52,543 nt of DNA from Robiginitalea sp. (GTDB lineage Bacteria; Bacteroidota; Bacteroidia; Flavobacteriales; Flavobacteriaceae). Under the pieces are notes generated by a model. The model saw only the letters and a program-made list of their open reading frames with translations, had not been told where the DNA came from and did no database searches. This document shows, piece after piece, positions 43,395 through 50,736 of the stretch. The DNA lies in assembly GCA_024642005.1 (NCBI GenBank), contig JAHECA010000025.1:1-52543 (forward strand), in the 5' to 3' direction. A program made the translations under genes and the position numbers. Position 1 is the stretch's first letter, and each line of letters begins with the position of its first letter.

Positions 43395-43438
43395 ATGATT
43401 TTTATCATGTTTTAGGCGTGGTGTCCCCGTTACTTTTG
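43395..43438 (+). promoter_or_regulatory. nos operon promoter with an FNR-like dyad
   Basis: ATGAT-TTTT-ATCAT (43395-43408) is a perfect dyad. After 22 nt follows TACTTTTG (43431-43438), a full match to TAnnTTTG; the ATG is at 43461. With a start near 43443 the dyad is centred near -41.5, the class II position for FNR-type activators. Confidence 0.7.
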
Positions 43439-43460
43439 TCCCAAAACAAGTACATATTTT

Positions 43461-43970
43461 ATGAAACGAATCTTTAGATACACCACCCTGGCCCTGTCTG
43501 TACTCGCCCTGAGTTGCGGCGGCAAGGAAGAGAAGAAATCGGACGGTTTCCAGATGGAGCGCAAGGGCGCTGCCACGCCAACCGAGACACCAGCGGCCCA
43601 GCCTGCCACCACTCCCCCCTCAAAACGGGTAGACCTCGCCAATAAAGGCGTAGGCCCGGTGAGTGCTGTAACCCTGCCGGCTGAAATCGATACGGAACTG
43701 GCCGCAACCGGGGAAGCTGTTTACAACCAGATGTGCCTGGCCTGCCACCGGATAGGCCAGAAATTTATCGGCCCTGCCCCGAATGGCGTGCTCGAGCGCC
43801 GCTCTCCGGAGTGGGTCATGAACATGATCCTGAACCCGGAGCGCATGGTTCAGGAAGACCCCCTGGCCAAAGAGCTGCTGATGGAATTCAACGGCTCCCC
43901 AATGGCCAACCAGGGCCTGACCGAAGACCAGGCCCGGGCAGTACTCGAATACTTCCGAACCTTAAAATAA
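43461..43970 (+). CDS. Lipoprotein cytochrome c no. 2 (first gene of nos operon)
   Basis: 169 aa paralogue of the cytochrome at 42390. The lipobox is LALSC (Cys near 18), followed by a Lys/Glu-rich then Pro/Thr/Ala-rich linker and the haem motif C92-L-A-C95-H96. GSPMANQGL supplies a likely axial Met, and the end is AVLEYFRTLK. A 28-base block around GSPMANQGL (43893-43920) is identical to the first gene (42819-42846). As the first gene of the nos operon, 6 nt before the fasciclin gene, it probably delivers electrons to NosZ. Confidence 0.88.
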   Translation: MKRIFRYTTLALSVLALSCGGKEEKKSDGFQMERKGAATPTETPAAQPATTPPSKRVDLANKGVGPVSAVTLPAEIDTELAATGEAVYNQMCLACHRIGQKFIGPAPNGVLERRSPEWVMNMILNPERMVQEDPLAKELLMEFNGSPMANQGLTEDQARAVLEYFRTLK

Positions 43971-43976
43971 CACCCT

Positions 43977-44561
43977 ATGAAAACAATCCCTCAACTGAAA
44001 ACCATGCTGGGCCTGCTGGCCATGCTGCTCTGGATTAGTGCCTGCAAACAGGGCCCTCAATCTGAAGGCACCTCGGGCCAGGAGTCCCAGGCTTCTGAAA
44101 CCCCAGCCAAGACTTCGGGCCAGGCCTTCATAGAAGGCGATGTGGGCAAGCCCAATGTTTTGCAGATCGCCATCGGTTCACCCGACCACTCCACCCTGGT
44201 GGCAGCCGTGCAGGCAGCCGACCTGGAGAATGCCCTGGTCAATGCCGGACCGCTCATGGTTTTTGCGCCGACCAATGAGGCTTTCGCCGCCCTTCCCGAA
44301 GGCACGGTGGAAAACCTGCTGAAACCCGAAAACAAGGACGCCCTGGCGAACATTTTAAAATACCATGTTACCCCGGGCAACTACAGCAAGGAATTTTTGA
44401 AGAAGTTCAAGAAACTCGGGCAGGCCAATAACCAGGATGTGCTAATTGAAGTAAAAGGCGACGACGTATTTGTGGGCGGCGCCAAGATTCTGGCCAGCGT
44501 ACCGGCCGGCAACGGCATTGTGCATGTGATCGACAAGGTAATGCTGCCGCCCTCTGAATAG
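43977..44561 (+). CDS. Fasciclin-domain lipoprotein of the nos operon
   Basis: 194 aa. A lipoprotein signal ends LWISAC (Cys about 23), followed by a Ser/Thr/Glu-rich linker. A single fasciclin domain spans about 65-192: the H1-type motif MVFAPTNEAFAALPEGTVENLL and the H2 end ILASVPAGNGIVHVIDKVMLPP. Fasciclin domains usually mediate adhesion or protein contact. Here the gene sits between a cytochrome c and nosZ, so it may hold these electron-transfer partners together at the membrane; that role is inference. The next gene (nosZ) starts 31 nt downstream. Confidence 0.88.
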   Translation: MKTIPQLKTMLGLLAMLLWISACKQGPQSEGTSGQESQASETPAKTSGQAFIEGDVGKPNVLQIAIGSPDHSTLVAAVQAADLENALVNAGPLMVFAPTNEAFAALPEGTVENLLKPENKDALANILKYHVTPGNYSKEFLKKFKKLGQANNQDVLIEVKGDDVFVGGAKILASVPAGNGIVHVIDKVMLPPSE

Positions 44562-44592
44562 TCATTTCTAAACCAACAATAATCTAGAAGTA

Positions 44593-46548
44593 ATGAAAAA
44601 AACAATCTATTCTTTCCTGGCCCTGTTTACGCTGGCATCTTTCTTTTTTGCCTGCGGGGAAGGCCAGCAGGGTTCCAACGGAGCCCTTACCTCCAATGCC
44701 GCCGAACGCGTGTATGTGGCACCGGGGGAACACGACGAGTTTTACGCCTTTATCTCGGGCGGGTTCAGCGGGCAACTATCCGTTTACGGGTTACCTTCCG
44801 GCCGGCTGTTCAAGGTAATCCCCGTTTTCTCTCAGGATGCTGAAAAAGCCTGGGGGTACAACGAGGAAACCAAGCCCATGCTGAACACTTCCCACGGTTT
44901 TGTGCCCTGGGACGACTCGCACCACCCGGATATTTCTCAAACCAATGGCGAACTGGACGGCAGGTATGTTTTCATCAACGGGAACAATACCCCCCGTATC
45001 GCCAAGATAGACCTCAGCGTCTTTGAGACCACTGAAATCATCGAGATCCCGAACAGCGCCGGGAACCACAGCTCGGCCTTTGTGACCGAAAACACCGAAT
45101 ACGTGGTGGCCGGAACCCGTTTCTCCGTGCCGGTACCCCAACGGGATATGCCCATTAACGAGTACAAGGGGAACTTCAAAGGAGCCCTGACGTTTATCAG
45201 CGTAGACCCCGAAGACGGTGGCATGAACATCAAATTTCAGCTGATCATGCCGGGCTTTGACTACGACCTTTCCCACCCGGGCCGCGGTGCATCGCACGGC
45301 TGGTTCTTCTTCACCACTTACAACTCTGAGGAAGCCAATTCGCTCCTGGAGGTTAACGCCTCACAGAACGACAAAGACTTCATCGCCGCAGTGAACTGGA
45401 AAAAGATCGAGGAATTCGTGAACAATGGCGGCGGCACCAAAATGCCGGCCAACTATGCGCACAACGTGTACGACGACAACACCCATATGGCCACTTCGAC
45501 CATGGAAAAAGAGGTGTTGGTTGTGAACCCGGCCGAGGTACCCGGTGCCGTATACCTGCTGCCCACGCCCAAATCGCCCCACGGCTGCGATGTGGACCCC
45601 TCCGGCGAATACATCATCGGGGCAGGCAAACTCTCTGCCGACATTACCGTTCACTCCTTTACCAAAATGCTCGACGCCATCGAGAACCAGAAGTTTGACG
45701 GAGACGCCTACGGCATCCCGATTCTGAGCTTTGAAGACGTACGGGCCGGTACCGTTAGCCAGCCTGGCCTCGGCCCCCTCCATACCGAGTTCGACGGACA
45801 GGGCAATGCCTACACTACCTTCTTTATTTCGTCTGAAGTGGTGAAATGGAAACTCGGCACCTGGGAAGTGGTGGACCGCCAGCCCTGCTTCTACTCCGTA
45901 GGGCACCTGATGATTCCGGGAGGCAACTCCCGCAAGCCCTTCGGCAAGTACGTGGTGGCCATGAACAAGATCACCAAAGACCGCTACCTGCCCACCGGGC
46001 CTGAAGTAACCCAGTCTGCCCAGTTGTACGACATTTCGGGTGAAAAAATGGAATTGCTGCTCGACTTCCCGACCGTGGGCGAGCCCCACTATGCCGCCGG
46101 TATTGCCGCCGACATCGTTAAGGAGCGCTCCCGGAAGATTTTCGAATTGCAAAACAACAAGCACCCCTTTGCGGTTACCTCCGATGCCGATGCCCGGGTA
46201 GAGCGCAAGGGTAATGAGGTGCACATCTACATGACCATGATCCGCAGCCACTTCAACCCTGACAATATCGAGGGCGTGAAGGTGGGCGACAAGGTGTTCT
46301 TCCACGTGACCAACCTGGAACAGGATTACGACGTGCCCCACGGCATCAGCGTAATCGGTGCCAACACCTCCGAATTGCTGATTATGCCCGGCCAGACCGA
46401 AAGCTTTGTGTGGGAGCCCAAGCAACCGGGGGTATGGCCGTTCTACTGTACCGATTTCTGTTCGGCCCTCCACCAGGAAATGCAGGGATACATCCGCGTA
46501 TCGCCGGCCGCATCGGGTACTGAACTCAAATGGTCACTGGGCGAATAG
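44593..46548 (+). CDS. nosZ: Nitrous oxide reductase, clade II (Sec-type)
   Basis: 651 aa multicopper enzyme that reduces N2O to N2 in the periplasm. The signal is Sec-type (SFLALFTLASFFFAC) without twin arginines, with a Cys at 21 that could be lipidated. The CuZ beta-propeller His ligands are visible: H110-H111 in DDSHHPD, then RGASHGWFF, KSPHGCDVD, LGPLHTEFD. The C-terminal cupredoxin domain keeps the CuA site: H583 in DVPHGIS, then C619, C623, H627 and M630 in CTDFCSALHQEM. All copper ligands appear intact. It is third in the operon and is followed by a terminator-like hairpin. Confidence 0.97.
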   Translation: MKKTIYSFLALFTLASFFFACGEGQQGSNGALTSNAAERVYVAPGEHDEFYAFISGGFSGQLSVYGLPSGRLFKVIPVFSQDAEKAWGYNEETKPMLNTSHGFVPWDDSHHPDISQTNGELDGRYVFINGNNTPRIAKIDLSVFETTEIIEIPNSAGNHSSAFVTENTEYVVAGTRFSVPVPQRDMPINEYKGNFKGALTFISVDPEDGGMNIKFQLIMPGFDYDLSHPGRGASHGWFFFTTYNSEEANSLLEVNASQNDKDFIAAVNWKKIEEFVNNGGGTKMPANYAHNVYDDNTHMATSTMEKEVLVVNPAEVPGAVYLLPTPKSPHGCDVDPSGEYIIGAGKLSADITVHSFTKMLDAIENQKFDGDAYGIPILSFEDVRAGTVSQPGLGPLHTEFDGQGNAYTTFFISSEVVKWKLGTWEVVDRQPCFYSVGHLMIPGGNSRKPFGKYVVAMNKITKDRYLPTGPEVTQSAQLYDISGEKMELLLDFPTVGEPHYAAGIAADIVKERSRKIFELQNNKHPFAVTSDADARVERKGNEVHIYMTMIRSHFNPDNIEGVKVGDKVFFHVTNLEQDYDVPHGISVIGANTSELLIMPGQTESFVWEPKQPGVWPFYCTDFCSALHQEMQGYIRVSPAASGTELKWSLGE

Positions 46549-46579
46549 CCAACAGGGCCTACTAACTCAAATTAGTCAC

Positions 46580-46607
46580 AAGGGCCGGCTTTCGGGCCGG
46601 CCCTTTT
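46580..46607 (+). terminator. Hairpin after nosZ, possible partial terminator
   Basis: Perfect 10-bp stem AAGGGCCGGC (46580-46589) / GCCGGCCCTT (46596-46605) followed by TT. Downstream nos genes continue on the same strand with no clear promoter of their own, so partial read-through is likely. Confidence 0.65.
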
Positions 46608-46631
46608 ATGCAAGCCTAATCCAATAAAGCC

Positions 46632-47222
46632 ATGAAAAAGGGAAAAATCATCATGTTTCTGGCAGCCTTGCTACCCATGCTGCTCTTTGTGTTTCCACTT
46701 TGGAAAATCACGCTGGAGGCGCCGCAATACCCCACCCCCCTGGGCATGTACATCTACATTAACGACTTTGCCGACGCCAACCCGCACGATATCAAGAACA
46801 TCAACCTGATGAACCATTATGTGGGCATGAAGTACATCCCGGACGCCATCCCCGAATTCAAGATCTTTCCCATAGGCATTGCCATCACCACCCTTATCGG
46901 TTTGGTAATAGGCATCTGGGCACGCTACCGCTGGTACCTGTACTGGTTTATCATGATGGTACTGGTAAGCACCGTTGGGCTAATAGACTTTTACCGCTGG
47001 GAATATGAGTACGGGCACGACCTCGATCCGAAGGCCATCATGAAATTCACGAACCCCGACGGGTCGGTCATGGGCTTTCAGCCTCCTTTTTTCGGCACCA
47101 AGCACATCCTGAACTTCACCGCCCACTCCTACCCGCAGTTGGGGGCCTATTGCCTGGCCGGCGGCATCGCCCTGGGCCTGGTGGCCTGGTGGGTGGCACG
47201 CAGGGAAAAACGAAACGCCTAA
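46632..47222 (+). CDS. nos-cluster membrane protein of unknown function
   Basis: 196 aa with four likely membrane helices: about 7-24 (IIMFLAALLPMLLFVFPLW), 80-98 (IFPIGIAITTLIGLVIGIW), 102-120 (WYLYWFIMMVLVSTVGLI) and 168-188 (LGAYCLAGGIALGLVAWWV). A conserved-looking loop contains PLGMYIYINDFADANPHDIKNINLMNHYVGM. Membrane proteins of this kind commonly accompany nosZ and nosL in Bacteroidota nos clusters. No catalytic motif is visible. It might serve copper delivery or electron supply in place of NosR; function not assignable. It lies 10 nt before nosL. Confidence 0.75.
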   Translation: MKKGKIIMFLAALLPMLLFVFPLWKITLEAPQYPTPLGMYIYINDFADANPHDIKNINLMNHYVGMKYIPDAIPEFKIFPIGIAITTLIGLVIGIWARYRWYLYWFIMMVLVSTVGLIDFYRWEYEYGHDLDPKAIMKFTNPDGSVMGFQPPFFGTKHILNFTAHSYPQLGAYCLAGGIALGLVAWWVARREKRNA

Positions 47223-47232
47223 AAGCCCCGGA

Positions 47233-47664
47233 ATGATTCGCCTACTTGCTACCCTTGCCCTGTTCCTACTGGCGGCCTCCTGTAAAATTGCCCCTGATCC
47301 CATTGCCTTCGGCACGGATGCCTGCCATTTCTGCCACATGACCATCGTTGACCGGCAACATGCCAGCCAGCTGGTTACCGGCAAGGGCAAGGCATTTAAG
47401 TTCGATGCCGTGGAGTGCATGCTGTACCACCTGCAGGACGCCCCAGCCGACTCCAGGGCCCTTTACCTGGTGTCCGATTTCAACCAGCCGGGCACCCTTC
47501 TCGAGGCCGAAAATGCCTCCTACCTGATCAGTGAAAACCTCCCCAGCCCCATGGGGGCGTTCCTGACAGCCTTTGCTTCACAGCCCGACGGCCTGGAAGC
47601 CCAAGAGCAATATGGCGGAACCCTGTACGACTGGGCAGGCCTGCAAGAACACCTGAAACCCTGA
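47233..47664 (+). CDS. nosL: NosL-family copper chaperone lipoprotein
   Basis: 143 aa. A lipoprotein signal ends LLAASC (Cys17). The NosL metal-binding motif is C31-H-F-C34-H35-M36 (DACHFCHMTIVDRQ), followed by FKFDAVECMLYHL. NosL carries Cu(I) to NosZ in the periplasm. The segment also satisfies the C-x-x-C-H pattern used for covalent haem c, because His replaces the more usual residue before Met. Whether haem is attached is unknown. The stop is 4 nt before the cupin gene. Confidence 0.9.
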   Translation: MIRLLATLALFLLAASCKIAPDPIAFGTDACHFCHMTIVDRQHASQLVTGKGKAFKFDAVECMLYHLQDAPADSRALYLVSDFNQPGTLLEAENASYLISENLPSPMGAFLTAFASQPDGLEAQEQYGGTLYDWAGLQEHLKP

Positions 47665-47668
47665 GAAA

Positions 47669-47962
47669 ATGACAGAAATTCGTACCGAGCTCGCCACACA
47701 AACGATCGACGGACTACAGGTGCTGAAACTTTTCAGGAACGCCGCCCTGGAACTGCTCAGCATAAGTCTGGACGCAGGCTTGGTTTTTCCCGAACACACT
47801 TCCCCTACTGAGGCGGTTTTGCTCGTGCTGGAAGGCCGTATCCTGTTCCATATCGAGGGCAGGCAAATCACCGTCAACCCCTTGGAATTTATTAGCTTTC
47901 CGCCCAAAACGCCCCATTGGGTAAAAGCCGAGGCTCCGTCCAAATTTCTGATCATGCGCTGA
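47669..47962 (+). CDS. Small cupin protein in the nos operon
   Basis: 97 aa single cupin barrel without a signal peptide, so cytoplasmic. The two cupin motifs are visible: motif 1 around GLVFPEHTSPTEAVLLVLEG and motif 2 around NPLEFISFPPKTPHWVKA, each with one clear His plus Glu/Pro positions of a metal site. Cupins of this size bind metal or small effectors. Placed between nosL and nosD with a 4-nt gap upstream, it is co-transcribed, but a role in N2O reduction is undefined. Confidence 0.8.
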   Translation: MTEIRTELATQTIDGLQVLKLFRNAALELLSISLDAGLVFPEHTSPTEAVLLVLEGRILFHIEGRQITVNPLEFISFPPKTPHWVKAEAPSKFLIMR

Positions 47963-48008
47963 GCCCGTTTCGCCCAATCAGGATTCTCATTACCTTCGCA
48001 ACACAACT

Positions 48009-49256
48009 ATGCATGCACTTCGCCTGACAGCCTGCATCTTCGGGATGCTCTTTTTTTGGACCAGCCGGGCCTCGACCTGGGTGGTGTGCCCCGACTGCGA
48101 GCTTTCCAGCATCCGGGAGGCCATTCAGCGGGCAGCACCCCACGATACCCTGCTGATAAAGGCCGGTACCTACCTCGAATACGACATCCGCATCGACAAA
48201 CCCCTGACGCTGCTGGGCCAGGACAGGCCGGTTATCGACGGGCAGAAGAAAGGGGAGATCGTTACCATTCTGGCCGACAGCGTTACCCTGGAAGGGCTGT
48301 CGATAAGGCATGTCGGGGTGAGCTATACCACCGATTACGCCGCGATCCGGGTAGTTAAGCGGAAGCACTTCCGCATTCGCGACATCGATATGGAAGACCT
48401 GTTTTTCGGGATCTACCTGGAAAAGGCTCAGCAAGGGGAAGTAACCGGCAACCGCATCAGGGGGCAGGCCCGGGAGGAATATAATTCCGGCAACGGCATC
48501 CAGCTTTGGTACTGCAAGGACGTGCAGGTGGGCGAAAATGAAGTCAGCGGGATGCGCGACGGCATCTACCTCGAATTTTCAGACCGCATCCGCATACAGA
48601 ACAACCGCAGCATGAACAACCTGCGCTACGGCCTGCACTTCATGTTCTCGAACGACGACTCCTATACCGGCAACCGTTTTGAATCGAACGGGGCCGGGGT
48701 GGCCGTGATGTTTTCCAAAAACATCAAGATGCAGGGCAACACCTTTCGCAAAAACTGGGGGACCGCCAGTTTCGGCCTGCTGCTGAAAGAGATCAACGAC
48801 GCTGAAATCTCGGGCAACACCTTTGAGGAGAATACCGTGGGGATCAGCATCGAAGGCTCGAACCGGATCGAGTACCTGCGCAACGATTTCGCGGGCAACG
48901 GGTGGGCTATCAAGGTACGGGGGGCCTGTTATGCGAACACCTTCCGGGCCAACAACTTTTTGAACAATTCTTTCGACCTGGCCTACAACAGCAAGGTGAA
49001 CGACAACCGTTTTGAACAAAACTACTGGAGCAACTACACGGGGTACGACCTCGACCGCGACGGGGTGGGCGATGTGCCCTACCGCCCGGTGAAGCTCTTT
49101 TCCTATATTGTGAACCGGACCCCCGAGACCATTGTGCTGCTGCGGAGTCTGTTCATGGAACTCATCGATTTTTCCGAAAAGGTTTCCCCGGTTTTCACCC
49201 CCGATAACCTGCAGGACGAACGCCCTTTAATGAAACGTGTACATGATCGAGGTTGA
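48009..49256 (+). CDS. nosD: NosD periplasmic copper-maturation protein
   Basis: 415 aa with N-terminal signal ACIFGMLFFWTSRAS. The body is a right-handed parallel beta-helix of CASH/NosD repeats: repeated short blocks such as GNRIRG, GIYLEFSDRIRIQNN, GLHFMFSNDDSYTGNRF, GNTFRKN and SGNTFEENTVGISIEGS, with Asn stacks. The end carries NYWSNYTGYDLDRDGVGDVPY, typical of NosD. It works with the NosFY transporter in building the CuZ centre of NosZ. The reading frame overlaps nosF by 14 nt. Confidence 0.93.
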   Translation: MHALRLTACIFGMLFFWTSRASTWVVCPDCELSSIREAIQRAAPHDTLLIKAGTYLEYDIRIDKPLTLLGQDRPVIDGQKKGEIVTILADSVTLEGLSIRHVGVSYTTDYAAIRVVKRKHFRIRDIDMEDLFFGIYLEKAQQGEVTGNRIRGQAREEYNSGNGIQLWYCKDVQVGENEVSGMRDGIYLEFSDRIRIQNNRSMNNLRYGLHFMFSNDDSYTGNRFESNGAGVAVMFSKNIKMQGNTFRKNWGTASFGLLLKEINDAEISGNTFEENTVGISIEGSNRIEYLRNDFAGNGWAIKVRGACYANTFRANNFLNNSFDLAYNSKVNDNRFEQNYWSNYTGYDLDRDGVGDVPYRPVKLFSYIVNRTPETIVLLRSLFMELIDFSEKVSPVFTPDNLQDERPLMKRVHDRG

Positions 49257-49953
49257 AAATCTGCATAAAAAATTTGGCAAGAATGCGGTGCTTACGGGCC
49301 TTTCCCTTAAAGTTGAGGGGGGCGGCATATACGCCGTTCTGGGCCCGAACGGCTCGGGCAAGACCACCCTTATCAAAAGCATTTTAGGCATGGTGGTGCC
49401 CGACCAGGGGCTCATCAGGGTAAATGGCCAACCTACGCACAGGAAATGGAAGTACCGGGAAGAGCTGAGTTACCTGCCGCAAATAGCCAATTTTCCGGGC
49501 AACCTGAGCGTGTCGGAATTACTGGACATGATTGTGGACCTGCGTCGCCAGCCGGCCCGGCAGCAGGAGCTCATTGCCGAATTCGGGCTGGAACCCTTCC
49601 TGAATAAAAAGCTGAGCAACCTTTCGGGCGGGACGCGGCAGAAGGTAAACCTGGCCCTCACCTTTATGTTCGACAGCCCGGTGTACATTCTGGACGAGCC
49701 GACCAACGGGCTGGACCCTGCCTCCCTGATCAGGCTGAAAGAGCGCATCCGCCTCGAGCAATCGCGCGGCAAGCTCTTTTTGGTGACCACGCACATCATG
49801 CAGTTCGTGGAAGAACTTGCAGACGAGGTAATTTACCTGCTCGAAGGAAAGATCTATTTTAAAGGCACCCTTGAAGCCCTTCGCCAACGCACAGGCCAAA
49901 ACGATGTGGAACACGCCATCGCGGCCATCTCAACCCAGGAACCCAATGCTTAA
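49243..49953 (+). CDS. nosF: NosF ABC transporter ATP-binding protein
   Basis: 236 aa from ATG 49243 (a GTG two codons earlier is less likely). Walker A is GPNGSGKTTL (about residues 34-43), the Q-loop is in YLPQIANFPG, the signature is LSGGTRQKVN, Walker B is VYILDEPTNGLD and the switch His is in VTTHIMQF. It energises the NosFY transporter that supports copper-sulfur centre assembly in NosZ. It overlaps nosD by 14 nt and nosY by 8 nt, indicating tight translational coupling. Confidence 0.95.
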   Translation: MIEVENLHKKFGKNAVLTGLSLKVEGGGIYAVLGPNGSGKTTLIKSILGMVVPDQGLIRVNGQPTHRKWKYREELSYLPQIANFPGNLSVSELLDMIVDLRRQPARQQELIAEFGLEPFLNKKLSNLSGGTRQKVNLALTFMFDSPVYILDEPTNGLDPASLIRLKERIRLEQSRGKLFLVTTHIMQFVEELADEVIYLLEGKIYFKGTLEALRQRTGQNDVEHAIAAISTQEPNA

Positions 49954-50728
49954 AATCTTAAAATACAGCTTTTACGACCTGATGCGCAGCCGGTGGAGCT
50001 ATGTTTATTTCCTGTTTTACCTGGCCCTTGGGTTTGTGCTGCTCTTCCTGAACAACGACCTCTCCAAGGCGGTTATCACCCTGATGAACATTATCGTGGT
50101 ACTGGTGCCCCTGATCGGCACCATTTTCGGGATCATGTACTACTACAATTCCCGGGAATTCACCGAGCTGCTGCTGGCCCTGCCGGTGCGTCGCTCGTCC
50201 ATTTTCCTGGGGCAGTATTTCGGGGTGGCCGGCTCCCTGTCCCTAAGCCTGTTGCTGGGCCTCGGCATCCCCTTTGCAGCCTACGGGCTGTTCCGCAGCG
50301 GCGCCGTCTGGGATTTTGGCCTGCTGCTGGTAACCGGTGCCTTCCTGACCCTTATTTTTACGGCCCTCTCGTTCAATATTGCCCTGGCCAATGAAAACCG
50401 CATCAAGGGATTTGGCTATGCAGTGCTGCTCTGGCTGCTGCTGGCCGTTATATACGACGGGCTCTTCCTGCTGTCGCTGATACTGCTTGAAGAATACCCC
50501 CTCGACAATTTTTCCCTGGCCGCCACCCTGCTCAACCCGGTCGACCTCTCCCGGACGCTTATTTTGCTCAAGTTGGATATTTCGGCCCTGATGGGCTATA
50601 CGGGGGCCGTTTTCAAGGAATTTTTCGGCACGCACATGGGGCTGCTGGTTTCCCTGGGCGCCCTGGTACTCTGGACCTGCCTCCCCATCTGGCGTCTTGC
50701 GGTGCGCTGCAGGAAGCAAGATTTTTAA
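49946..50728 (+). CDS. nosY: NosY ABC transporter permease
   Basis: 260 aa from ATG 49946, inside the nosF stop (AATGCTTAA). Six hydrophobic helices are recognisable, from YVYFLFYLALGFVLLFL near the start to LLVSLGALVLWTCLPIW at the end. IMYYYNSREFTELLLALPVRRSS is typical of ABC-2-type permeases such as NosY. It forms the membrane channel of NosFY and partners NosD. The next membrane-protein gene follows after 8 nt. Confidence 0.92.
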   Translation: MLKILKYSFYDLMRSRWSYVYFLFYLALGFVLLFLNNDLSKAVITLMNIIVVLVPLIGTIFGIMYYYNSREFTELLLALPVRRSSIFLGQYFGVAGSLSLSLLLGLGIPFAAYGLFRSGAVWDFGLLLVTGAFLTLIFTALSFNIALANENRIKGFGYAVLLWLLLAVIYDGLFLLSLILLEEYPLDNFSLAATLLNPVDLSRTLILLKLDISALMGYTGAVFKEFFGTHMGLLVSLGALVLWTCLPIWRLAVRCRKQDF

Positions 50729-50736
50729 TCCCACAC

